Below, in pieces: positions 35,482 to 42,604 of a stretch of DNA of 64,000 nucleotides (position 1 is its first letter; each line of letters begins with the position of its first letter). The stretch is from assembly GCA_938008435.1 (NCBI GenBank), contig CALLKK010000018.1, forward strand, positions 1 to 64,000, given 5' to 3'. This DNA is from an uncultured Steroidobacter sp. GTDB taxonomy: Bacteria > Pseudomonadota > Gammaproteobacteria > Steroidobacterales > Steroidobacteraceae. The position numbers and the translations under genes are program-made. Under the pieces are notes generated by a model, which saw only the letters and a list, made by a program, of their open reading frames with translations, made no database searches and was not told the DNA's origin.

Positions 35482-36783
35482 ATGAGCGAGATCGATTCGC
35501 GCCTTGCCAATCGCATTCTGCTCGGGCTCGGCATCGGCGCGCTGGCGGGGGCGCTCGTGCTCGCGCTCGGAACGGTTGCACCCGAGGTGGTCGAATGGTC
35601 GCGCAAACTGGCGACGGCGCTGCTCGATCCGCTGGGACAAGTGTTCCTGCGGCTGCTCTTCTTCGTCGTTATCCCGTTGATCTTTGCCTCGCTGATCGTC
35701 GGCGTCGTGCAGCTTGGACGATTGTCCGATCTCGGGCCGCTTGCGGGTCGGACCTTCGCGCTTTTTGCGGTCAACATGGCCATCGGCGTGGCGCTCGGCT
35801 TGTTGATGATGAACGTGCTCGAGCCCGGGACGCGGCTCGATGAGGACACGCAGGCGCGCCTAATCGCGGAGTACGGCAGCGCGGCGCAGGGTTACGTGGA
35901 CAAGCGCGCCGAGCAGCCCGAGATGAGCCTCGGTTTGCTCGTCGACATGTTCATGCCGCGCAATCTCTTCGGCGCATTCGTCGGCAACAATCGCAACCTT
36001 CTGGGGGAGGTGCTGCCCCTCATCCTGTTCGCGATCCTCGTAGGCGCTGCCGGCACTCAGCTTGCGCCGGAGCGGCGCGAACGCATGCAGGCGGGACTCG
36101 ACACGGTCGCGCAGCTCATGACGCACATCGTTCACTTCGCGCTGCGTCTGGCGCCGTATGCCGTGCCCGCGATGATCTTCAGCGTCGTGGTCAAGGCGGG
36201 CTTCGACATCTTGATTGCGCTCGGTGTGTTCGTGCTGGGCTGCATCGCCGTCATGGCGCTGCATTTGTTCGGCACCTTCTCCGTGTGGCTCAAGGTGGCA
36301 ACCAAACGCAGGCCCCTCGACTTCTTTCGGGCGATCACGCCGGTGCTGGTCACGGCGTTTTCGACGAGTTCGAGCAACGCGACGCTGCCTGCGTCGCTTG
36401 CGACCGCGCGCGAAACGCTCGGCGTACGGCAGAGCGTGGCGGGATTCGTGCTGCCGCTCGGCGCCACGATGAACATGAGCGGCACGGCGCTGTACGAAGG
36501 CTGCGTCGTGCTCTTCGTCGCGCAGGTCTTCGGCGTCGATCTGTCGTTCGTCGAACAGCTGACGTTGCTTGCGCTTGCGGTGCTGAGCGCAGTTGCGGTG
36601 GCGGGCATTCCGGGCGGCTCTTTGCCGCTCATCGCGGGATTGCTGATGACCTTCGGCATCCCGCCCGAAGGCATCGGCATCGTGCTCGGCGCGGATCGGA
36701 TTCTGGATATGTCGCGCACCGTGGTGAACGTCGGCGCGGATCTCGTCACGGCGGTCGTCATCGAGGACCGCACGAAAAGCTAG
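35482..36783 (+). CDS. Dicarboxylate/amino acid:cation symporter (DAACS family)
   Basis: The product imports glutamate, aspartate or C4-dicarboxylates with H+ or Na+. ATG 35482, 13 bp after uppP, gives 433 residues. Family motifs are TAFSTSSSNATLP (hairpin 1), MNMSGTALYEG (helix 7) and GIPGGSLPL (hairpin 2). GltP and DctA share these, so the substrate is not settled. Confidence 0.92.
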   Translation: MSEIDSRLANRILLGLGIGALAGALVLALGTVAPEVVEWSRKLATALLDPLGQVFLRLLFFVVIPLIFASLIVGVVQLGRLSDLGPLAGRTFALFAVNMAIGVALGLLMMNVLEPGTRLDEDTQARLIAEYGSAAQGYVDKRAEQPEMSLGLLVDMFMPRNLFGAFVGNNRNLLGEVLPLILFAILVGAAGTQLAPERRERMQAGLDTVAQLMTHIVHFALRLAPYAVPAMIFSVVVKAGFDILIALGVFVLGCIAVMALHLFGTFSVWLKVATKRRPLDFFRAITPVLVTAFSTSSSNATLPASLATARETLGVRQSVAGFVLPLGATMNMSGTALYEGCVVLFVAQVFGVDLSFVEQLTLLALAVLSAVAVAGIPGGSLPLIAGLLMTFGIPPEGIGIVLGADRILDMSRTVVNVGADLVTAVVIEDRTKS

Positions 36784-36788
36784 GCTGA

Positions 36789-36907
36789 GGCTCTAGGCTG
36801 GAGCCACGCGCACCGTCGTGCGCGTCTCGGCTCGGTACGCCGCCCGTGGCCTAGTCACAGGAAGCGGCGGTGTGCAGGGAGACGTCCTTGCTGGACAGCC
36901 TAGAGCC
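36789..36907. repeat. Intergenic element with 12-bp inverted termini
   Basis: GGCTCTAGGCTG (36789-36800) is perfectly complementary to CAGCCTAGAGCC (36896-36907), with 95 bp between. The terminal words match those in the ribosomal operon gaps more than 20 kb away, so the family is not confined to that operon. It lies between converging genes. Confidence 0.65.
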
Positions 36908-36920
36908 TGCGGCTGAAGCC

Positions 36921-37661
36921 TTACTTTTTCTTCTTCGCGGCCGCGTCGTCCTGCTCGATCGCTTCGAGCAGCTTCTCATCGAGCGTCGGCACGCTCGGTA
37001 CATCCTTCGCGTCCTTGGCCGCCGCAGCGATCTCGTGCAGCTTCTCGGTGGTCGCGTGCAGATCGCGATACTGCTTCGCGAGCGTCGTCGCGTTCTTCTT
37101 CGCCTCGGCGAGCTGCTGCTCGAGCTTGCGCTTGTCGGCGCGCAGCGCGTTGGCCGTGGCTTCCTCTTGCTTGCGGAGCTCGGCTTCCTGACGCTTTTCC
37201 TTCTTGAGCGCGTTCAGCTTCTTGAGCACGTTCTCAGGCGTGTCGGAGAGGGCCGTATTGATCGCCTTGATCTCTTTTTCCTTCTCCGCGACGGCGGCCT
37301 TGAGCTTCTTGATCTCGTTCGCCGTCGACTGTCGCTCGATGGCAATCGCCTGCTGCATGTTCTCGAGGTTCTTTTGCAGCTCGGCTGCGCGCGCTTCGGC
37401 GGTGGATTGCGCCTTCGCCGCTGCCTGAAGCTGCTTCTCGAGAGCCGCCACTTGCTGCTTGGCTTGTTCGCGCGTTTCGGCGACCTGAGCTTCGGCAGCT
37501 GCGATCTTCTTCAGCACACCTTCGAGCGCTTCTTTGAGCTCGTCGTGAGAGCAGTTGGGATCCAGCTTCAATGCCTCGGCGGCACCCCGAATCAACACTT
37601 GCTTGCTGATCGCAAGCTCTTTCCAAACTTTCAACTGCAGCTCTAGTTGTGCTTGATCCAC
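36921..37661 (-). CDS. Coiled-coil protein of unknown function
   Basis: The 246-residue product lacks a signal peptide or membrane segment. Residues 1-45 form a short domain (QLELQLKVWKELAISKQVLI). Residues 55-225 are a long, Lys/Glu/Ala/Gln-rich coiled coil, and the end is KKKK. GTG 37661 is chosen because GAAGGTAA lies 6-8 bp upstream and the promoter at 37699-37704 starts just before; longer starts at 37724 or 37772 would precede transcription. No family is recognised. It is divergent from the amidase-actin unit, and a structural partner role is only a guess. Confidence 0.75.
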   Translation of the reverse strand: MDQAQLELQLKVWKELAISKQVLIRGAAEALKLDPNCSHDELKEALEGVLKKIAAAEAQVAETREQAKQQVAALEKQLQAAAKAQSTAEARAAELQKNLENMQQAIAIERQSTANEIKKLKAAVAEKEKEIKAINTALSDTPENVLKKLNALKKEKRQEAELRKQEEATANALRADKRKLEQQLAEAKKNATTLAKQYRDLHATTEKLHEIAAAAKDAKDVPSVPTLDEKLLEAIEQDDAAAKKKK

Positions 37662-37698
37662 ATCGGTTACCTTCGGGTTGGGGAGAAAAGGGGCGCGG

Positions 37699-37704
37699 AT
37701 TATA
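37699..37704 (-). promoter_or_regulatory. -10 element of the coiled-coil gene
   Basis: The minus strand reads TATAAT here, a perfect -10, about 38 bp before the GTG at 37661. A convincing -35 was not found; CTGTCC at 37725-37730 is weak and 20 bp away. Confidence 0.45.
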
Positions 37705-38316
37705 GTCCAGAACGGCCGTCCCATGGACAGTGTTGGCCCCGGCCGATATGGACCGGCAAACCCCGAAAACAAGGGCTTTGCGCGTGTTCTGGTCTCGCGG
37801 GAGGGCCTCTGGCGGCGCCGTCGATCGTTGCCGAACAGACCGCGCTCGACTCCATTGGTTCAAGGTCCGCGACGGTCACGGCAAATCGCTGCGCAAGGCA
37901 GACCATTCTGAGCTCCGAACGGCCGCCAAAATTCGTCGAATTGGGGCGGCGGACGCCTTCTGCCGATACCAGCACGAGCATCGAGAGCCCGCGTCGCTCG
38001 GAAGGGCGCGCCCCTAATGCGGCGTTGCGCGCCGATATTCTGTCAAGAATCGCCGATTGTGCGGCTTGAAGCGCACGGTGAGACTACCGCACCCGCTAAT
38101 TCAACGACCTAGGTGCGCCGGGGTAGCACGCAGTGCGCACGGCGCCATGCTTGTCGGCAACCTGTGACGTCCGATTTGAGCATCCGTCGCATGCCTGATT
38201 GAGAAGGCTGCGCGCGCGAGGCGAGGGATACTTTCGAGCGCGCGCGGGAAGGGATCAGACGCGCCGTAGAGGCGGAACGAGGGCAGCGGAGTAGCCCAGC
38301 GACGTTCCGGGGAGCT
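37705..38316. other. Long gap between divergent genes
   Basis: About 610 bp before the amidase gene have no convincing reading frame; the open frames here have no start site support and no recognisable protein character. It should hold the promoter of the amidase-actin unit. It is long enough for a small RNA, but no known RNA family or clear terminator was seen. Confidence 0.4.
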
Positions 38317-39753
38317 TTGAAGGTCGTGATCGCCACGGCGCATACACCGCAGGACGACAGGTACCGCCGCGAGCGTGAGCCCTGCTGCCCCGAGCTTCGG
38401 GGCGAGCTCGAACGCATCACCGGCGACATCGACGATCCGGTCCTCAGGCTCAAGTATCTGAGAGCTGTCATCGACGGCGTCGGCGAGGGCCCCGTCGACC
38501 TAGTCCCGTGTGCGCCGGTGCGGCGCGCGTGGTACCGCTTGCGCGGGCTCGACACCCTGCAGCGCATGCTTCGTCGCGATGGCGATGCCGACGCTGCCGT
38601 CGTCCAGCGCGTGCGTATGGCCCACCGCGCGGCGCGTCGCTCGATCGCGGGGGCGCTCGCGGCGATGCTGTTTCTCGTGCCGGCGCTCTTTGCCGGATTG
38701 GTGATCAATGTGGGCGAAGACCGGCCCGTCGAGATCGCCGAAGTCAAGAGCAGCTCGGCGGCCGTGGCGGCTCCACCGGCCGCGCCAGTCGATCCGCAAG
38801 CGCCTGCGCTCGCCGAGGTGGCCGAATCGCTCCCGCCGCAAGAGCTGGGGATCGAACCTACCGCGATCTGGCTCGCCGACAAGGGGCCGGATTGGGAGCT
38901 GTACAGCAACGGTCTGCGCATCGAAACGGCCTACACGGTCGTCGGCAAGCCGCGCCGCTACAAAGTGCATGATCGCGAGCTCGGTCCGCGGCCCGGCACG
39001 CACTCGCAGCCGGTCGGCATCGTCTTTCACACCTCGGAGAGCGATCTGTGGCCGTTGGAGGAAGGTTTCGGGCGGGAGCTGCGCCGCAGCTCTATCGGCC
39101 TGATCAAGTACGTCCAACGCGAGCAGGCCTACAACTATCTGATCGACCGTTTCGGACGCGTCTATCGCATCGTCGATGATCAGACGCGCGCCAATCACGC
39201 CGGTCGCGGCGTCTGGGCGCGCAATCAGGATGTCTATCTCGATTTGAACAATGCCTTCATCGGCGTGTCGTTCGAGTCGCGCTGGCAGGGTGGGCGCACG
39301 CTGCCGATCACGCGCGCCCAGCTCATTGCGGGACGAAATCTCACGCATTACTTGCGCCAACGCTTTGCCATCGCGCCCGAGATGTGCGTGACGCACGGCC
39401 TGACGAGCGTCAATCCGAGCCGCCAGCTCATCGGCTATCACCTTGACTGGGCGCGCGGCTTTCCCTTCGAAGCCTTCGGCCTGCCGAATCTGTACGCCTA
39501 TCCGACACCGAGCGTGGCGCTGTTCGGCTTTCGTTACGACGAGGATTTTCTCAACAAGCTCGGCGATCCATGGCCGGGGCTGCACGCTGCGGAGCAACTG
39601 CTGGCGGAAGAGGCGCGCGCACGTTCGCTCTCGATCGAAGCCGTGCGTCGCGAGCGTCAGGCTCGTTATCGCCAATGGTCCGATCACGCGGCGACCGACG
39701 CGGACGTCGCACGCAAATCCGCACCTTCTGGAACCCAAGACAAGCGAGGGTAG
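38317..39753 (+). CDS. Membrane-anchored N-acetylmuramoyl-L-alanine amidase (PGRP/AmpD-like)
   Basis: Amidases of this fold cut the bond between MurNAc and the stem peptide. The 478-residue product has a basic cytoplasmic-type region 1-109, one membrane helix 110-131 (IAGALAAMLFLVPALFAGLV), a Pro/Ala linker and an Amidase_2 domain about 232-390. Candidate zinc ligands are His238 (GIVFHTSESD), His360 (CVTHGLTSVNP) and Asp377 or His375 (YHLDWARGFPFEAF). YNYLIDRFGRVYRIVDDQT matches the family core. Positive residues before the helix put the amidase domain in the periplasm. TTG 38317 follows GGGGA; this start is probable. The actin-like gene begins 5 bp after its stop. Confidence 0.85.
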   Translation: MKVVIATAHTPQDDRYRREREPCCPELRGELERITGDIDDPVLRLKYLRAVIDGVGEGPVDLVPCAPVRRAWYRLRGLDTLQRMLRRDGDADAAVVQRVRMAHRAARRSIAGALAAMLFLVPALFAGLVINVGEDRPVEIAEVKSSSAAVAAPPAAPVDPQAPALAEVAESLPPQELGIEPTAIWLADKGPDWELYSNGLRIETAYTVVGKPRRYKVHDRELGPRPGTHSQPVGIVFHTSESDLWPLEEGFGRELRRSSIGLIKYVQREQAYNYLIDRFGRVYRIVDDQTRANHAGRGVWARNQDVYLDLNNAFIGVSFESRWQGGRTLPITRAQLIAGRNLTHYLRQRFAIAPEMCVTHGLTSVNPSRQLIGYHLDWARGFPFEAFGLPNLYAYPTPSVALFGFRYDEDFLNKLGDPWPGLHAAEQLLAEEARARSLSIEAVRRERQARYRQWSDHAATDADVARKSAPSGTQDKRG

Positions 39754-39757
39754 AGCG

Positions 39758-40816
39758 ATGGAAGACAGAACCGATCTCGATGCCGAGTCCGGCAACGCTG
39801 CAAGCAGCAGCTCACACAGCGCAACGCAGACGCGCACGCGTATCGGTCTCGATGTCGGCACGAGCAAGGTCGTGACGGCCGAGGGCGATGCCAAGAAGTC
39901 GAAAACTCAGGCGCAGTTGAACGCCTTCTTTGCGGTGCCGTACAGCGCATTGCACGAATCGTCGCTCAAGCAAAGCAACATCGCGTTCTATCGCGAAGGC
40001 GACGAGCTGATCGTCTACGGTTCGGACGCGGACAAGTTCGCGCAGATGTTCAATGCCGAGGTGCGTCGCCCGATGGCCAAGGGCATCTTGAATCCGAGCG
40101 AGGCGGCGGCGACGCACGTGCTCGAAACCATTCTGGGCTCGCTCGTGACGACGGCGCGCTCGCCCGGCGAGATGATCGCGTTCTCGGTGCCGGCGGCGGC
40201 GCGCGATACCGGCGCGGGTCTGACGTATCACGAAGAGACGATCAAGCATTACCTGCGCGATCGCGGCTATACGCCGCTTGCGGTCAACGAAGGGCTTGCG
40301 GTCGTGCTTGCCGAGCTCGGCAAGGAAAGCTTCACGGGAATAGGCATCTCGTGCGGCGGCGGCATGTGCAATGTGGCGTTCTCGTTTCTCTCGATTCCCT
40401 CGCTCACCATCAGCATCCCGCACGGCGGCGACTATATCGACAGTGCGGTCGGCGGCGTCGTGCAGGAGCCGGCGACACGCGTCAAGGCAATCAAGGAAGA
40501 GACGCTCGATCTCAGCCGGCCGACGAACGACAAGATCGGCAAGGCGCTGCACATCTATTACGACAAGCTGATCGAGATGCTCGTCGACGAGCTCGTGCAG
40601 GCGGTGCGAACCTCGCAGCGCTTGCCGCGCACCGATCAGGCTCTGCCCATCGTGCTGGCGGGTGGTACGGCGAAGCCGAACGGCTTTCGCGATCGGTTCG
40701 AGCAGGCGCTTGCGCGCCGCACCTTGCCGTTCAAGGTGGCGGAAGTGCGCATGGCAAGCGATCCGCTGACCGCTACTGCACGCGGCGCACTGGTTGCGGC
40801 ACTCGCGGAGCGCTGA
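39758..40816 (+). CDS. MamK/MreB-like bacterial actin
   Basis: Bacterial actins form ATP-driven filaments. ATG 39758 after GCGAGGG gives 352 residues with a Ser/Thr-rich N-terminus. The nucleotide site is seen as phosphate-1 IGLDVGTSKVV (29-39), a catalytic-position Glu in VNEGLAVVLAE (about 178), phosphate-2 GISCGGGMCNVAF (196-208) and the adenosine motif IVLAGGTAKPNGF (298-310). The phosphate-2 Asp of MreB and MamK is Ser198 here. Overall it is closest in feel to MamK-type proteins from non-magnetic bacteria. No magnetosome genes are present, so a role in magnetosome alignment is not implied. Pairing with the amidase suggests control of cell-wall cutting. Confidence 0.82.
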   Translation: MEDRTDLDAESGNAASSSSHSATQTRTRIGLDVGTSKVVTAEGDAKKSKTQAQLNAFFAVPYSALHESSLKQSNIAFYREGDELIVYGSDADKFAQMFNAEVRRPMAKGILNPSEAAATHVLETILGSLVTTARSPGEMIAFSVPAAARDTGAGLTYHEETIKHYLRDRGYTPLAVNEGLAVVLAELGKESFTGIGISCGGGMCNVAFSFLSIPSLTISIPHGGDYIDSAVGGVVQEPATRVKAIKEETLDLSRPTNDKIGKALHIYYDKLIEMLVDELVQAVRTSQRLPRTDQALPIVLAGGTAKPNGFRDRFEQALARRTLPFKVAEVRMASDPLTATARGALVAALAER

Positions 40817-40962
40817 GCGCAATTGGCGAGGCGACATGCGGCGCCTGCACGCGTCGCCTCGTCAGCGCCGCTGCTTCAGGAACTCGCGCCTGTTCTCGCG
40901 AGTTTGAGCGCGGCGAGCGCGTGACTGCGCGCCCGCATCGCTGAATCTCCTGGGGAGGGCGC

Positions 40963-42216
40963 TTGATCGAGACCCTGAACGCTCTCGCGCGTTCGCCTGC
41001 GTTGCGTGCCGCCGCCATGCTCACGGCGGGCGGCTTCGGTTTCGCGCTGGCCAATATCCTGCTCGCTCGCGTGCTCGCATCGAGCGAGTTCGGCACGCTC
41101 TCGCTGTTTCTGGCGCTGGTGCAGCTGGCGCTCTCGCTCGGCCCGTTGGGGCTCGATCTTGCGATCAATCGCCACCGTCTCGATGCCACGAGCGAGCTGC
41201 GCACGTGGGGCTTGATCACGAGCACCGCTAGCGGCCTGCTCATCGCGGCCGGCGCTTGGCTTCTCTATGACATCGCGGGCGCGTTGCTCGCGTGTCTGCT
41301 CGTTGCCTCCGTAGCGGCCAGCTTCAATCGTTTCGGCACGGCGGTTCTGCAGACGCAGCAGCGGTTCGGGTATTCGCTGTTTCTCGGGCAAGTGCACAAC
41401 TACGTCCTACTGCTGGCCGTGCCGTTGCTTTGGCTCGCAGACAGCGAGCACGCATTGCCGATTGCAGTGATGCTCACGATTTCCTATCTGATTACTTGCG
41501 CGGTCGGTTGGCGCGCGGCGCGCAAGCGGCGCTTGCACGAGACTGCGGCACCGATGAGCGCATTCGTGCGCGAGTCGTTGGCCGGCTTCGGCATTCTGCT
41601 CGCGACACAAGTGCTGTGGCAGCTCGAGCGTCTGGTGATTCCGCGCACGCTGACCCTGGAGGATCTTGCGACTTTTGCGGTCGTTGCCGCCATTGCGGGC
41701 AGTCCGTTTCGCATGATGCAGATCGGCATCGGGCACACGCTGTTGCCCGGTCTGCGCGCATGTCGCAGTCGGGCCGACCTGCGCCGTTTGATGAAGCACG
41801 AAGGCGCGATCGTATTCGGCGTCTCGGTCGCAGCGGTGGTCGTGGTCTTCGTTGCGACGCCGTGGATCGCCGAGTGGTTTCTCATGGGGCGCTACGACAT
41901 CTCGTTCGCGTTGCTCGTGGCCATCGTCGCGACGGGGTTGCTGAAAGTAATCAATGGTTTCGTGAGCGCGATCGTGCAGGCATTCGGCACGACGCGTGCG
42001 CTCGCGACCTTCAACGTGACCACTTGGATCGGTCTCATCGCGGGCATTCCCTGTGCCGAGTACGGCGCGCGTTACGGCGTCGTCGGTGTCGTCTACGGCG
42101 TGGGCGTGTCATGGCTCGCCATGACGCTTGCCGCAGCGCTCCTCGCGGTGCTGGCGTTGAGGGCCTGGTCGCCCGTGGCCGCATCCGACGCGCTCGGCAA
42201 TCCGTCGACTGCCTGA
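40963..42216 (+). CDS. Oligosaccharide flippase (MOP superfamily, Wzx-like)
   Basis: The 417-residue product has about 12 membrane helices spread along its length, without a soluble domain. The N-terminal AAAMLTAGGFGFALANILLA and the regular helix spacing fit Wzx/polysaccharide transporters, which flip lipid-linked sugars. TTG 40963 is preceded by the strong site GGGGAGGG. It lies 146 bp after the actin gene on the same strand and may be co-transcribed. No glycosyltransferase is adjacent, so the substrate is unknown. Confidence 0.85.
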   Translation: MIETLNALARSPALRAAAMLTAGGFGFALANILLARVLASSEFGTLSLFLALVQLALSLGPLGLDLAINRHRLDATSELRTWGLITSTASGLLIAAGAWLLYDIAGALLACLLVASVAASFNRFGTAVLQTQQRFGYSLFLGQVHNYVLLLAVPLLWLADSEHALPIAVMLTISYLITCAVGWRAARKRRLHETAAPMSAFVRESLAGFGILLATQVLWQLERLVIPRTLTLEDLATFAVVAAIAGSPFRMMQIGIGHTLLPGLRACRSRADLRRLMKHEGAIVFGVSVAAVVVVFVATPWIAEWFLMGRYDISFALLVAIVATGLLKVINGFVSAIVQAFGTTRALATFNVTTWIGLIAGIPCAEYGARYGVVGVVYGVGVSWLAMTLAAALLAVLALRAWSPVAASDALGNPSTA

Positions 42217-42226
42217 GCTCGGCACG

Positions 42227-42421
42227 CTATTTCAGCGTTCGCAGGATGCGCGGCTCGAACGGCGCGCCGCGTGTCCACGGTTGAGGCGCCCACGCGCGCG
42301 GCGGGGCGAACGAAGGTATAGGCGGCGCAAAGCTCGGCGGTGCAGGCGGCCACACGCGCGGTTTGCGCAGCAGCGCGCCGATGCAGCGGTGATTCGTATC
42401 GCTGATGCAAGGAACGCACAT
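42227..42421 (-). CDS. Small Cys/Pro-rich protein, candidate gene
   Basis: ATG 42421 follows AGAGGA (42430-42435 on the minus strand) by 8 bp, an excellent site. The 64-residue frame begins MCVPCISDTNHRCIGALL, with three Cys in 13 residues including CxxC, then a Pro/Ala/Trp-rich part (WPPAPPSFAPPIPSFAPP). It has no signal peptide. No family is recognised; a metal-binding or peptide-precursor role would be speculation. Confidence 0.4.
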   Translation of the reverse strand: MCVPCISDTNHRCIGALLRKPRVWPPAPPSFAPPIPSFAPPRAWAPQPWTRGAPFEPRILRTLK

Positions 42422-42552
42422 CTCAGGATTCCTCTTCGTGTTGCTCACGTCGAGGAATGAGACGCCCTGAAGGGGCGCTCGCGCTGGCGCATGATGGACG
42501 CGGCGCTGACCGAAAATGGCGAAATCGGGCAGGGCTGCCGCGTGTAAGCGGC

Positions 42553-42584
42553 GGCTCGCAAGGCGCATGGAGGCCTTGCGAGCC
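42553..42584 (-). terminator. Hairpin after the BtuB-like receptor gene
   Basis: GGCTCGCAAGG (42553-42563) is perfectly complementary to 42574-42584, about 20 bp beyond the receptor stop. A T-run is missing, so it is a terminator-like structure rather than a proven terminator. Confidence 0.5.
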
Positions 42585-42604
42585 GAGGCAAGAACGAGCG
42601 GCGA

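Noticed and set aside
37662..38316. 6S RNA or other known small RNA in the long gap
   Set aside because: No recognisable 6S central-bubble structure, terminator or neighbouring zapA-type context was found.
39758..40816. Magnetosome role for the MamK-like gene
   Set aside because: No other mam genes, ferritin-like or magnetochrome genes are in the window; MamK-like proteins also occur in non-magnetic bacteria.
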